From: CBDANW01 sp965197825
Lineage (GTDB): Bacteria; Acidobacteriota; Vicinamibacteria; Marinacidobacterales; DATDRI01
NCBI GenBank assembly: GCA_965197825.1
Contig: CBDANW010000003.1
Coordinates: forward strand, 1,426,001 to 1,490,000
Direction: 5' to 3'
Length of the DNA stretch: 64,000 nt
A program made the position numbers and the translations under genes. Positions 36,341 to 45,758 of the stretch are shown here, one piece after another. The notes beneath the pieces were generated by a model. The model had not been told where the DNA came from, searched no databases, and was given only the letters and a program-made list of their open reading frames with translations. Numbering within the stretch: position 1 is the first letter of the stretch; each line of letters opens with the position of its first letter.

Positions 36341-37375
36341 ATGAGACAACTAGCTAGGAACACACTTCTCCTTTTAACGGCACTGGCTCTTACCACCGGG
36401 CTTCTGTCCGGCTGCGGCAGCAACGACTCGCCGTCAGGGCCCAGCGTGACGATTTCCGCGCCGGGAATCGTGGATCCTCAGGCGGGCTCCGAGGTCAACG
36501 ACGAACGCCCCACCCTCGTGATAGCGAACGTCACCGTCAGTGACGGAGGCACGCCCAGCTACTCGTTCCAAGTAGCCCGGGACTCCGGCTTCGCCGATAT
36601 CGCTGCGGAGGTCTCGGGTGTGGCACAGGATCCGAGCGGCCAAACGTCTTGGAGGGTCAACGTCGCGCTTGGAAACGGCGACCACTTCTGGCGGGCAAGG
36701 GCACGGGTCGGAGGAACCGATGGTCCGTTCTCCGCGGTGACAGACTTCGGCGTGCTGACCGCCTTCAAGTCCCAAAACCCCCGGGACGGCATCCTCGTCT
36801 TCGACCCCCTCACCAACGGATCAACGGTGGGCACGCGACGAGGCGGTGTCTTTACCGATGAGGGCTGGGCAGTCAATGCCCGCTCCAATTTCATCCTCTA
36901 CAACATGGACACGATCGAGAGCGGGTTCCTGGAATTCGATGTCAAGGGACTCGCCATCGGTAACATCGGGTCTGGTGCTCGCCACCTCGCCATCATGTGG
37001 GATCCGATGTCCAGTAGTGATTTCACGACCAACCCGTATCGGGCCAGCATACAGAAGCATGATCGCACATCGACCAGCACTCTGAGATACCTGCGGGTAC
37101 GCTGGATCTCAAACGGGAAGCAGATCGACTCCTTCAGTGGCTTCCTGGGCTGGAAGCCCGAGAAGACCCACCACATCCGCTGGCAGTGGGGTCCGGAGGG
37201 AGAGGAGCGTCGCCTGTTCGTACGGCTATTCATCGACGGCGAACAGCGTATCTTCTTCGAGTACCGGCAGCCTTATCGACCCATCTTGCACCGCATCGAG
37301 CTCGGTGCAGGGATCCGCTTCGAGACGCCCGAGGGTGCGATCTATTCCAACGTCGTCATCGGGGTAAGGGAGTAG
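36341..37375 (+). CDS. lipoprotein paralog with Ig-like and LamG-like domains
   Basis: A 344-residue paralog of the previous gene. The lipobox is LLSGCGSN; GVSDGG-type strands recur (ANVTVSDGGTPSYSFQVARD), then HFWRARARVGGTDGPFSAV. The C-terminal sandwich keeps SGFLEFDVKGLAIGNIG, LRYLRVRWISNGKQIDSFSG and HHIRWQWGPEGEERRLFVRLF. The Gly/Ser linker is replaced by a short segment, AFKSQNPRDGI. The pair clearly arose by tandem duplication and then diverged in the linker. They probably share a location and ligand class. It is convergent with the glycosyltransferase gene. Confidence 0.75.
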   Translation: MRQLARNTLLLLTALALTTGLLSGCGSNDSPSGPSVTISAPGIVDPQAGSEVNDERPTLVIANVTVSDGGTPSYSFQVARDSGFADIAAEVSGVAQDPSGQTSWRVNVALGNGDHFWRARARVGGTDGPFSAVTDFGVLTAFKSQNPRDGILVFDPLTNGSTVGTRRGGVFTDEGWAVNARSNFILYNMDTIESGFLEFDVKGLAIGNIGSGARHLAIMWDPMSSSDFTTNPYRASIQKHDRTSTSTLRYLRVRWISNGKQIDSFSGFLGWKPEKTHHIRWQWGPEGEERRLFVRLFIDGEQRIFFEYRQPYRPILHRIELGAGIRFETPEGAIYSNVVIGVRE

Positions 37376-37392
37376 CCGGCGAGCGCGCTAAT

Positions 37393-38418
37393 TCAGGCGG
37401 ACTCGGATTCTGCGGAGAGTATCTCGCGAACCGCGTACGCGGGGCGCGAGCGCGTTTCGTGGTAGAGACGCGCCAGCAGTTCCCCGAGAAGGCCGAGACT
37501 CACCAGCTGTAGGCCGGCAAACATCAGCAAGGTAGCGAACAGTAGGAGCGGACGCCCGCCGATCGGCTCGCCCAGCCCGTACTTCACCCAGGTCAAGTAA
37601 CAGCCAATGGCGAAACCCGTGCCTCCCAGCAAGAACCCAAAGGAGCCGAAAATCTGCAGCGGCCGGCTGGAGTAGTTCAGAAGAAACTTCACGGTGAGTA
37701 GATCGAGGATCACGCGCAGGGTGCGCGTGATCCCGTACTTGGACTTGCCCTGCTGTCGCGGCCGATGAGACACCACCATCTCGTCGATGTCCACGCCCAT
37801 CCAGCTCGCCACCGCCGGGATGAACCGGTGCATCTCCCCGTAGAGCTGGATATTCTTCACCACCTCCGACCTCATGGCCTTGAGCGTGCAGCCGTAGTCA
37901 TGGAGGTGCACTCCGGTGGTCATCGAAATGAGTCGGTTGGCGATCTGCGAAGGAAGCCGGCGAGAAAAGAACGGGTCCTTGCGATCCTTTCTCCAGCCGC
38001 AAACCATATCGAAGCCTTGCTCTAGCCGCCGCACCAAGGTCGGGATATCGGCGGGATCGTTCTGCCGATCCCCGTCCAACGTCACTACGATGTTGCCGCG
38101 CGCGTGGTCGAATCCCGCCGCGAGTGCCGCGGTTTGGCCGAAGTTCCTCCGCAGTCGAATCACCTGTACCCGGGAATCCCCGCTGTGGAGCAAAGCCAGG
38201 ATGGCGTAGCTGGCGTCGGTGCTTCCGTCGTCGACGAACAGGATCTCGTACGAGCGGCCGAACGCCTGGAGCGCGTCCGTCACCTCCCGGTACAAATCCG
38301 CTAGATTACCCTCTTCATTGAAGACCGGGATGGCGACGGAGATTTCCGGACCTTCCGGGCGGGGCTCGGTCGCGGAATCCGGTTCCGTGCGTGCCTCACG
38401 GGTCATCTCACTACCCAT
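37393..38418 (-). CDS. glycosyltransferase family 2 (polyprenyl-phosphate type)
   Basis: A 341-residue GT2 enzyme of the dolichol-phosphate mannosyltransferase / ArnC kind. The GT-A domain has VAIPVFNEEGNLADL, ILFVDDGSTDASY, VTLDGDRQNDPADIP (the DxD-like metal site) and HRPRQQGKSKYG. Two C-terminal membrane helices follow (FGSFGFLLGGTGFAIGCYL and LLLFATLLMFAGLQLVSLGL). It transfers a sugar from a nucleotide donor to undecaprenyl phosphate at the inner membrane, supplying lipid-linked sugar for glycan or lipid A modification. It is divergent from gatC, with about 40 bases between them. Confidence 0.9.
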   Translation of the reverse strand: MGSEMTREARTEPDSATEPRPEGPEISVAIPVFNEEGNLADLYREVTDALQAFGRSYEILFVDDGSTDASYAILALLHSGDSRVQVIRLRRNFGQTAALAAGFDHARGNIVVTLDGDRQNDPADIPTLVRRLEQGFDMVCGWRKDRKDPFFSRRLPSQIANRLISMTTGVHLHDYGCTLKAMRSEVVKNIQLYGEMHRFIPAVASWMGVDIDEMVVSHRPRQQGKSKYGITRTLRVILDLLTVKFLLNYSSRPLQIFGSFGFLLGGTGFAIGCYLTWVKYGLGEPIGGRPLLLFATLLMFAGLQLVSLGLLGELLARLYHETRSRPAYAVREILSAESESA

Positions 38419-38457
38419 GGGTCCGCAGTATATACTATCGGCGCGAGGCCGGAGAGT

Positions 38458-38757
38458 ATGCCCAAGGTCACCCAGAAAGACGTCGAGAAGATTGCCAACC
38501 TAGCGCATCTCGAGTTGTCCGACGAAGAGAAGAAGAAGTTCGCCGCTCAACTCGACGAGATCCTCGCTTATGCGGAGCGCATCGATTCCCTCGACACCGA
38601 GGGCGTCGAGCCGACCTCCCACGCTTTGCTCAGAGACGACGCCTTCCGCGAGGACGAAGAGAAACCCTGCCTGCCGAGCGACGAGGTCCTCGACCTGTCC
38701 CCCGGCGAAACCAAAAAGGGTGACGGCCTCATCCGAGTTCCCAAGGTGATTCCGTGA
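38458..38757 (+). CDS. gatC: GatC, amidotransferase subunit C
   Basis: A 99-residue GatC. It begins MPKVTQKDVEKIANLAHLEL and has the family's LDEILAYAERIDSLDTEGVE helix and LRDDAFREDEEKPCLPSDE, ending with RVPKVI. GatC wraps around GatA and stabilises GatCAB, which converts Glu-tRNA(Gln) or Asp-tRNA(Asn) to the amidated form. Its stop overlaps the GTG of gatA by four bases (GTGA). Normal length. Confidence 0.93.
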   Translation: MPKVTQKDVEKIANLAHLELSDEEKKKFAAQLDEILAYAERIDSLDTEGVEPTSHALLRDDAFREDEEKPCLPSDEVLDLSPGETKKGDGLIRVPKVIP

Positions 38758-40217
38758 ACCCGACGGATCTCACCGCCGTCGAGATCCGTGACCAAATCGC
38801 AAAGGGGTCGTTTTCGGCGCAAGAGGCGACGCGTGCGTTCCTCGAGCGCTCGGAGCGGTTCGAGCCGCAGATCCATGCGTATCTGAACCTCGCATCCGAG
38901 ACCGCTATCGAACGGGCTCGCGAGCTCGACGAGCTTCAGGCGCGCGGCCAGTCGAAAGGCCGTCTGCACGGCGTGCCCCTGGCGATAAAGGACCTCATCT
39001 CGGTACGGGGTATGCCCTGTACGTGCGGCTCGCGCATTCTCGAAGGCTACGTGCCTCCCTACGATGCGACGGTCATCACTCGTCTCTTGGACGAAGGCGC
39101 CGTGCTTCTCGGGAAAACAAACCTCGACGAGTTCGCCATGGGCTCTTCGACGGAGAATTCCGGCTACCAGACCACGGGAAACCCGTGGGACACCAAACGC
39201 GTGCCCGGAGGATCGAGTGGCGGCTCCGCAGCGGCGGTCGCCGCGCGCGAGACTCCCGCGGCGCTGGGTACGGACACGGGCGGATCGGTTCGGCAACCGG
39301 CAGCGCTCTGCGGCGTCGTAGGCCTCAAACCCACCTACGGACGAGTCTCCCGCTACGGCCTGGTGGCCTTTGCGTCTTCGCTCGACCAGGTGGGACCGAT
39401 CGGCCGCTCCGTTGCCGACACCGCGCTGCTGCTGGGCGTGATGGCAGGTCACGATCCCTTGGATTCGACGAGTGCGCTCGAACCGGTGGACGACTACTTG
39501 GAACGGCTCTCGGGGGACGTTCGAAAACTGCGCGTCGGCGTCCCGCGAGACCTCCCCACCGAAGGATTGGATCCCGATGTGGAGAGCGCCTACCGGGCGG
39601 GCATCGCGACGCTCGAGGGTCTCGGCATGGAGTCCGTGGAGATCGAACTGCCCACGGCTCCTCACGCGGTGGCTTGCTACTACCTCATCTCCACTGCGGA
39701 GGCTAGCTCCAACCTCGCTCGCTACGACGGCGTGCGCTACGGCCTCCGAGCGAGCGGGCAGACCGACCTTCGAGAAATGTACCGGCGCACCCGCAATCAA
39801 GGATTCGGTGCGGAAGTGAAACGGCGGATCATTCTCGGAACGTACGTTCTCTCCGCGGGCTACTACGAAGCCTATTATCTCAAGGCACAGAAGGTGAGGA
39901 CGCTCATCTCCAGGGATTTCCACCGCGCTTTCGAAAACGTGGACGCGATCGCCATGCCCACGTCTCCCACTCCCGCTTTCCGTCTGGGGGAAAAGATCGA
40001 AGATCCCCTGCAGATGTACCTTACCGACATCTTCACGATTACCGCGAGCCTGGTGGGCCTCCCCGCCATCAGCATTCCCGCCGGTTTCAGCGGCGACGGC
40101 CTTCCCATCGGTCTGCAGCTTTTGGGAAATCACTTCGCCGAGGCCACGGTTCTCCGACTCGCCCACGCCTTCGAACAGGCGACCGACTTCGCGCAGAAGC
40201 GCCCTCCTCTGGACTAG
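38754..40217 (+). CDS. gatA: GatA, glutamyl-tRNA(Gln) amidotransferase subunit A
   Basis: A 487-residue amidase-signature enzyme that frees ammonia from glutamine for GatB. The Ser-cisSer-Lys triad is visible: Lys in LAIKDLISVRG, the Ser pair in VPGGSSGGSAAAVAARE and TDTGGSVRQPAALCGVVGLK. It starts at GTG 38754, coupled to gatC. The C-terminus (DFAQKRPPLD) is normal. gatB is not next to it; a decayed kinase gene follows on the other strand, so gatB must lie elsewhere. Intact. Confidence 0.95.
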   Translation: MNPTDLTAVEIRDQIAKGSFSAQEATRAFLERSERFEPQIHAYLNLASETAIERARELDELQARGQSKGRLHGVPLAIKDLISVRGMPCTCGSRILEGYVPPYDATVITRLLDEGAVLLGKTNLDEFAMGSSTENSGYQTTGNPWDTKRVPGGSSGGSAAAVAARETPAALGTDTGGSVRQPAALCGVVGLKPTYGRVSRYGLVAFASSLDQVGPIGRSVADTALLLGVMAGHDPLDSTSALEPVDDYLERLSGDVRKLRVGVPRDLPTEGLDPDVESAYRAGIATLEGLGMESVEIELPTAPHAVACYYLISTAEASSNLARYDGVRYGLRASGQTDLREMYRRTRNQGFGAEVKRRIILGTYVLSAGYYEAYYLKAQKVRTLISRDFHRAFENVDAIAMPTSPTPAFRLGEKIEDPLQMYLTDIFTITASLVGLPAISIPAGFSGDGLPIGLQLLGNHFAEATVLRLAHAFEQATDFAQKRPPLD

Positions 40218-40228
40218 GCACTCCGCGA

Positions 40229-43200
40229 CTACTCGCTCGGAGCGAGATGTTTCAGCTCTTCGAACCAGTTGAGGACGAGGTTGATAGTGTCCGCTCCAGT
40301 CTCTTCCGCCTCTTTGATCATCAAGAAACGCTCGCCGTCGGGAGACACGTCGTAGGTACGACCGAAGGCTTCAGGAGCATAGTATGACTCCTCGAGGGCG
40401 ACCTCCGGGTTACCGAAATCAACGCTGGGATCGAGACGAACAGAGACCGCCATCAGCAAGTACCTGGACCATATGCCTCTCGAGCGCCAGGTTCGGATGA
40501 TGCGCCGCGAAGGGCTAGATATCGACAGCCAGACGCTGTGGGACCAGCTGAACGTACTGGCACGTCATCTGAATCCGGTGTACGACGCTCTGGGAGAGAA
40601 GGTTTTGGAGTCACCCGTCATCCACGCCGACGAAACGCGGTGGCCTCTGATGGGCTCGATGAAGAAGTCGGCGGGCACGGTGTGGGGCGTTTCGAGTCCG
40701 GACATCGCGTACTACCGAATGCTGCCGACGAAATCGACGGAAGATGGCCAAAAGGTGCTGGGGACCTACTCCGGCATCGCGGTTGTGGACGGCTACGCGG
40801 TGTACGAGGTGCTAGCTCGTGCCGGTCCAGACGGCTACGCGGCTCGTGCCGGTCCACAGTTTCGTCTCGCCCACTGCTGGGCGCACGTGAAAAGAAAGTT
40901 CGACGAAGCCAGCGAGCACTACCCCATCATCTTCTCGCCGTTCCGGTAAAAAAGCTCCCGACCGTCTCGGGACCACATGGGCTCCTTACCGCCCTCGTTC
41001 GATATCTGCCGCTTGCCGCTAGGCGGAAAGCGAGTCACGAAGATCTCGTCTCGACCGGACTCATTGGAGACATAGGCCAGCCACCGGTCGTCCGGCGAGA
41101 GCTTCGGGGTGTGCTCATCGAAGGATGTTTCAAGGAGCTCCGACTCCCCCTCTCCTTCCAAACGCATCATCCCGATATCCAACGGCGTGTAGCTGCTACC
41201 GACATCGTCGGTATCGCCACCTTGTCGGAAGACGAGCGTCGTCCCGTCCGACGTAATAGAAGCGGGCACGCGGTAGGTCCCGCTCGTCAGTTGTTCGGCG
41301 GGTCCGCTGCCGTCGGCGGGCTTCGAGAAAATGCTTTGCCCCGAAAAGAAAAAGACCGTTTCACCGTCTGGGGACCAAAGGGGGCGAAGACTGACGTCGA
41401 ACGTCAACCGCGTCAAGGTCCCGCGGGAGAGCTCGAGTATCCAAACCTCTTGGTTCGCGTCGTTTCCTTTTCTGACGGCCAGGCGCTGGCCATCGGGCGA
41501 GAATCGAGGGGTTTCGTAATCCCCGAGCGTTTCTGTCAGCAATGAGACCTTTCCCTCGCGATCGACCCGGACCAACTCGCGAGGAACTTCCTCCAAGACC
41601 TGCCCTGGAACGTAGACGAGCGTTCCATTGTCGGCCACCGCGAAGAGCGCCACACCTTGGCCGGGGCGCTGAACAGCTTCGATGACGGGACTGGGCTCTC
41701 CGGTCGGCTCGATTCGGTCGGGATCAAATGGCATGGCAAAGAGCGTGGCCTCGCGGGCATAGAGCAAGTGACCCGAGGAAGCGTAGCGCGGGTAGGTTCC
41801 GCCCCGGTGCAAGACTTTCCTTTCGCGGCTGTCGAGGAGAACCGCCTCCATGGTCCCGTCCTCCATCAACTCGCCTGCTGGCCCCCCGGCCACGAAAAGC
41901 ACCGCCTTCCCATTCGGTAGAAACCACGGCCAGCGGTGGGTTCCCTCTCCTTCGCTCAACTGCGTGAGCTCGACCGGGGTCCCGCCGGACGCGGGAACCC
42001 GAAAGAGCCCGGTCGCATTGGAGGTATAGACGACCGTATCGTCGGGTCCCCAGGTGCCGCCACGGCCAGCCTGGACCTCCGCAAGGGTTAGCGCTGCGCC
42101 GCCACTGACCGTCGGGCGAAAAAAAAGGATTGAAAGCGCCTTCGGTGCCGCTGAGCGGTGTGGCTTCCAAGCTGACGAGCGACCGTATGTAGAGCTGACT
42201 ATTCCCGTCGGGCGTCTGGCCCACGAAAGCCAGCATGTTCCCGTCTGGAGAAAGCACTGCCCACGCGCCCGGTGCCGTGCCTAGTTGACTATCGCCGGAC
42301 CCGAGCTGCACCGAAAGCCGCACAGATGGTTCAGAGGGGATTTCCGACTGCCAAGGTCTCAGAGGGCGACGAGAAAAGCGACGCTGGCGATGCCCATGAG
42401 AGCCCAGGGAAGCATTTGTTTCCTGGGCTGAGCCGTCTCGGATGGCACGGCGGCATCCGGGTCCGCAAGGGCCTCTTCGATCTCGATGCGGGCGTCCGCG
42501 ATGTCATGAAGTCGCCGATTGGCGTCCTTCTGCATACATCGGCGGAGCACACCCCGTACACTTGGCGGTGTGGACTCGGGCAACGCCCGCCAATCGGGCT
42601 CCCGATCGAGAATCGCGGCAATGATGTCGGAGGCGGTGTCACCCCGGAAAGCCACCCGGCCGGTTAACCCTTCGTAGAGCACACAGCCAAACGCCCAGAT
42701 GTCGGTGCGCTCGTCGACGGCCTTCCCGCGCGCTTGCTCCGGACTCATGTACGAAGCGGTGCCCAGGATGGCTCCGATCTTTGTGTGACGAGTGGCCGTG
42801 GGTGATTGAGAATCCCGTGAAGCCGCCTCCCCTGCCAGGGCCCTCGCCAAGCCGAAGTCTAGCACCTTTGCCCTTCCCTCCGGCGTTATTTTTATGTTGG
42901 CTGGCTTTAGATCCCGGTGGATGATGCCCTTTCCGTGCGCGGCTTCGAGCCCCTCCGCGATCTGCGTGAACAGCGGCAGCGCCTCATCGATAGGAATCGG
43001 ACCTTTCGCAATGCGTGCTGCCAGGGTCTCACCTTCTACTAATTCCATCACGAGGAAGTGCACGCCGTCAGACTCGTCGAATTCGTGAATGACGGCGATG
43101 TTGGGGTGGTTCAAAGAGGCGATCAGGCGGGCTTCTCGTTCGAACCGGACTAGGCGCTCCTTGTTGCCTGCGAAGGCTTCGGGAAGGACTTTGATGGCGA

Positions 43201-43312
43201 CTTCACGCCCGAGTCTCGAATCGCGAGCACGGTAGACCTCTCCCATCCCTCCAGTCCCAATAGGTTCCAGAATTTCGTAGGATCCGAGCTTGTCGCCGGC
43301 CGTGAGAGGCAT
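40229..43312 (-). pseudogene. serine/threonine kinase with TolB-like propeller, multiply broken
   Basis: Originally one membrane-anchored protein. The kinase (ATG 43312) has GTGGMGEVYRARD, VAIKVLP, HRDLKPANIK, LDFGLARAL and GTASYMSPEQARG, then a membrane helix (LPWALMGIASVAFLVAL). A one-base shift near 42360 ends it at TGA. The propeller resumes in another frame (LSPDGNMLAFVGQTPDGNSQ), loses about 17 residues plus frame near 42110 (SPDGQW to GAALTLAEVQ), and runs on through DYETPRFSPDGQRLAVRKGN to ELFYRNGEKMM. There an IS66 fragment (40455-40923) is inserted. The tail AVSVRLDPSV...KHLAPSE follows at 40229-40454. Kinase/PD40 fusions of this type are frequent in Acidobacteriota. The kinase domain alone might still be made. 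Confidence 0.85.
40455..40923 (+). mobile_element. internal IS66 tnpC fragment
   Basis: The frame reads as the middle of IS66 TnpC: KYLDHMPLERQVRMMRREGL, SQTLWDQLNVLARHLNP, then the catalytic-core start ESPVIHADETRWPLMG and ends HCWAHVKRKFDEASEHYP. Both IS ends are missing. The flanking gene sequence overlaps by five bases (CCATC) on the two sides, so the insertion was not an ordinary IS66 transposition. A short internal duplication (GCTCGTGCCGGTCCA, twice, near 40815-40857) is present. Confidence 0.8.
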
Positions 43313-43494
43313 AGTCTTTTCGACCCGTAAAGCCGACATCGTATGGCACCGGGACCTCGAGGGCAACCCCGCTCTTAGGAAGGAATGTAAAGGACTTCGC
43401 AAGAAACCTTGCCCGGGCAAGATTTTTGTCGCAAATTGTCGCCGCTTCTCGAGAGAAAATTAGTCGACGAAGGATCCGGTTTGGGGGTCTTTGC

Positions 43495-43986
43495 CTAAAC
43501 TTCCGCCGCCGCACGCAATTCCTTGCGCCTCCGGTGCCGAACGATCAACCGTCTCACAATGGGATAAGCGATCAGCGCGGCGAGGAGAGAAAGGATTAGG
43601 TTGCCAACGAAAAAAGGTAGGAGCAAGTGATTCACGTCCGAGAACGTCTGCTGCCAAAACGACTTGCTCAACATGGAGTCCCAGGCGATCGCGGATATCC
43701 TGCTTTCGGTGCCGAGCGCGTAGAAGCCCACCGCGGTGCCGAACGAGGCGACCGGAGCAAAGGTCCACGGCGTATTGACATACGCGCCGACGAGGACGGC
43801 GAGTCGGTTGAGTCGGAACAAAAAGGCGATGGCAAGCCCCATGACGGTGTGAAGACCGATGAAGGGAGAAAAGCTCAGGAAGACACCGATAGAAAAAGCC
43901 AGGGCAGTGCGCTCCGGGCTGTCGCCCAGATGAAGCAGTTGCCGTAGGAATCCGCGAAAGCCGCCCTTCTTGTTCGATTCGTTCAT
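43495..43986 (-). CDS. DUF2062 membrane protein
   Basis: A 163-residue inner-membrane protein of the DUF2062 family. It shows the typical LALAFSIGVFLSFSPFIGLH, then LAIAFLFRLNRLAVLVGAYV and NTPWTFAPVASFGTAVGFYA, ending in a basic tail (RRLIVRHRRRKELRAAAEV). The ATG at 43986 overlaps the thiL stop (ATGA), so it is coupled to thiL. The biochemical role of the family is not known. Length is normal. Confidence 0.85.
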   Translation of the reverse strand: MNESNKKGGFRGFLRQLLHLGDSPERTALAFSIGVFLSFSPFIGLHTVMGLAIAFLFRLNRLAVLVGAYVNTPWTFAPVASFGTAVGFYALGTESRISAIAWDSMLSKSFWQQTFSDVNHLLLPFFVGNLILSLLAALIAYPIVRRLIVRHRRRKELRAAAEV

Positions 43987-45050
43987 GTCCCTCGCTGGCC
44001 GCTTCGTTGCAGAAAGTGGTCCCACCCGGTCGGTTCGAGAGCACGCTCGCTTCCCTCCCGAGTCACGAGTCGGACCCCCTTACGGGAGTCAGTTACTTCA
44101 CCGATACGCGTAACCGGGACTCTTCCCTCCTGTCTCCAATCTTCCAGCCGACGCTCCTCGCCGGCAGTGAACAACAGCTCGTAGTCTTCTCCTCCGGCCA
44201 GCGCGACATCGAGGGGAGGACGCTTTCGAAATCCTTCCCAGGCCATTACGCCGGGGTGAATCGGGAGAGCGCTCTCCTCGATACGCGAACCGACTCCGCT
44301 CGCTAGGCACATTCGATTGAGATCCCGAGCCAGACCGTCGGAAAGGTCCATGCAAGCGGTGGCGATCTCGTTCTCGCAAAGGAACGCGCCCAAGGCAACC
44401 CGTGGCTCGGGATCGATGTGCGCGCGAAGGCATTGCTCCGCCAAAGGCAGCGCCCCGGACCGAAGCGCGCTGGGAACGATCAACGCCCCCGACGCAGCAA
44501 GCGCCATGCCCTCGTTCAAGAGCCGCAAGCCCTCGGCCGATGCTCCTAGTTTCCCGCTGACGTAGACCGCGTCGCCCACGCGCGCGCCACGCCTTTCCAG
44601 CACCTTGCCTCCGCGGCTGACTCCGACGATGGTGACGTCGAGTGCCATCGGTCCCGGTGTGGTGGATAGATCGCCCCCAACGAAATCCGCCCCCAGCTCG
44701 GTCGCCCGCTCGATGAATCCATCGAACAACTCCAGGAGCTCGGAGACGCTGCTGTCCACCGGCGTCATGAGCGACATCAGAATGCCCACTGGCCGTCCGC
44801 CCATCGCGGCGATGTCGCTGGCGTTCACGGCCACCGCCTTGCGACCGATGAAGCGCGGGGGCAACGTTCGGCGAAGGAAGTGCACGCCTTCCACCAGGAT
44901 GTCGGTGGTGACCAGCGTCCGTTCACTTTTGGGAAGGTCGAGCACCGCGGTATCGTCGCCGATTCCGAGAACCACTTCCGGCCCCGGCTCGGGCAGGCGC
45001 TCACGTACCCGCTCGATGAAGCGATCTTCACCCAGCTCGGAGAGCTTCAT
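43983..45050 (-). CDS. thiL: thiamine-monophosphate kinase ThiL
   Basis: A 355-residue PurM-fold kinase that phosphorylates thiamine monophosphate to the diphosphate. It starts MKLSELGEDRFIERV; the conserved motifs are VVLGIGDDTAVLD, TTDILVEGVHFLRR, AVAVNASDIAAMGGRP (Mg/ATP binding), DFVGGDLSTTPGPMALDVTI and CMDLSDGLARDLNRM, and ALAGGEDYELLFT. A longer frame to 45116 is rejected, because the extension falls in the 6S RNA candidate and lacks family similarity. DUF2062 overlaps its end. Confidence 0.93.
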   Translation of the reverse strand: MKLSELGEDRFIERVRERLPEPGPEVVLGIGDDTAVLDLPKSERTLVTTDILVEGVHFLRRTLPPRFIGRKAVAVNASDIAAMGGRPVGILMSLMTPVDSSVSELLELFDGFIERATELGADFVGGDLSTTPGPMALDVTIVGVSRGGKVLERRGARVGDAVYVSGKLGASAEGLRLLNEGMALAASGALIVPSALRSGALPLAEQCLRAHIDPEPRVALGAFLCENEIATACMDLSDGLARDLNRMCLASGVGSRIEESALPIHPGVMAWEGFRKRPPLDVALAGGEDYELLFTAGEERRLEDWRQEGRVPVTRIGEVTDSRKGVRLVTREGSERALEPTGWDHFLQRSGQRGT

Positions 45051-45111
45051 GGGTTCAATTGGAAGGGCGGGCCGGTTTTTCGAACAGAATCGCGCAAATC
45101 GGCCAGGTCTA

Positions 45112-45288
45112 GGCATGCCCCGCTTTGCCGTGTGGAAACTCTATTTGAACCTCTTTCCTAGGTGGGTCATTTTCCTTTCGCCGTAGGCTTCCTCGCGAGG
45201 AGGCTTGCGCATGGCAATCGGTCGAAAACCCGTTCAAATAGACGTTGGCTCAAAAATTGACTCCCCATCACGCGCAAAGCAGGGCACG
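45112..45288 (-). ncRNA. ssrS: 6S RNA candidate (ssrS) downstream of zapA
   Basis: Read on the minus strand, about 177 bases begin GTGCCCTGCTTTGCG and end CAAAGCGGGGCAT. The ends pair as a long closing stem (TGCCC-GCTTTGC against GCAAAGC-GGGCA). Inside, CTATTTGAAC pairs with GTTCAAATAG as a second stem, and CCTCCTCGCGAGGA gives a central hairpin. Size, long double-stranded rod and position right after zapA are those of 6S RNA, which traps sigma-70 RNA polymerase in stationary phase. A covariance-model search is needed to settle it. Confidence 0.7.
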
Positions 45289-45319
45289 TTCCATCTTATA
45301 TCTTTCTTCCCAGAGAGTT

Positions 45320-45649
45320 TCAAGAAATAACTTCCGATAGGCCTTCCCCGAGAACGTCGTCCAGAACCTCGGTCAACTCATTGGCGTGCTCCGCAAGCAG
45401 CGCTCGCGAATCCTCGTGTTCACGTTGTAGCTTGAAGTACTCGTCGGCGATATTGAGGGCCGCCAGAATCGCGATTTTCAAGGAGTTTCCCGACCCCCCG
45501 GTGCTGGTGATGCTCTTCATCTTGGCGTCGACGTAACGGGCCAGATCCATCAAGTATTCGCGGTCTTCCTCGCCTCGGACGTTGTACGTCTCGCCGAAAA
45601 TCTCGACGGGAGTCAACCTGGGATCCTTACTTTCGCTCATATTCGGCAT
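45320..45649 (-). CDS. zapA: cell-division protein ZapA
   Basis: A 109-residue (or 106, if begun at MSESKDPR) ZapA. The N-terminal domain has VEIFGETYNVRGEEDREYL and the AKMKSITSTGGSGNSLKIAI segment. LAALNIADEYFKLQREHEDS is the start of the long C-terminal helix that dimerises. ZapA binds FtsZ and bundles protofilaments at mid-cell. The ZapB-like gene lies 109 bases upstream and the 6S RNA candidate just downstream. Confidence 0.88.
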   Translation of the reverse strand: MPNMSESKDPRLTPVEIFGETYNVRGEEDREYLMDLARYVDAKMKSITSTGGSGNSLKIAILAALNIADEYFKLQREHEDSRALLAEHANELTEVLDDVLGEGLSEVIS

Positions 45650-45758
45650 TCCGTTCCGTTCGGATCGCAGCCGGGTCCAGCCAGCTTGGATGACATTCTA
45701 GGCGAGGTAGGTGACGAGTTCAAGACCCGTCAGCGCGGCATGCAAACCCGCAGACCGA

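Noticed and set aside
45051..45116. Longer thiL start
   Set aside because: Extension overlaps the 6S RNA candidate and has no similarity to ThiL; the MKLSELGED start fits the family.
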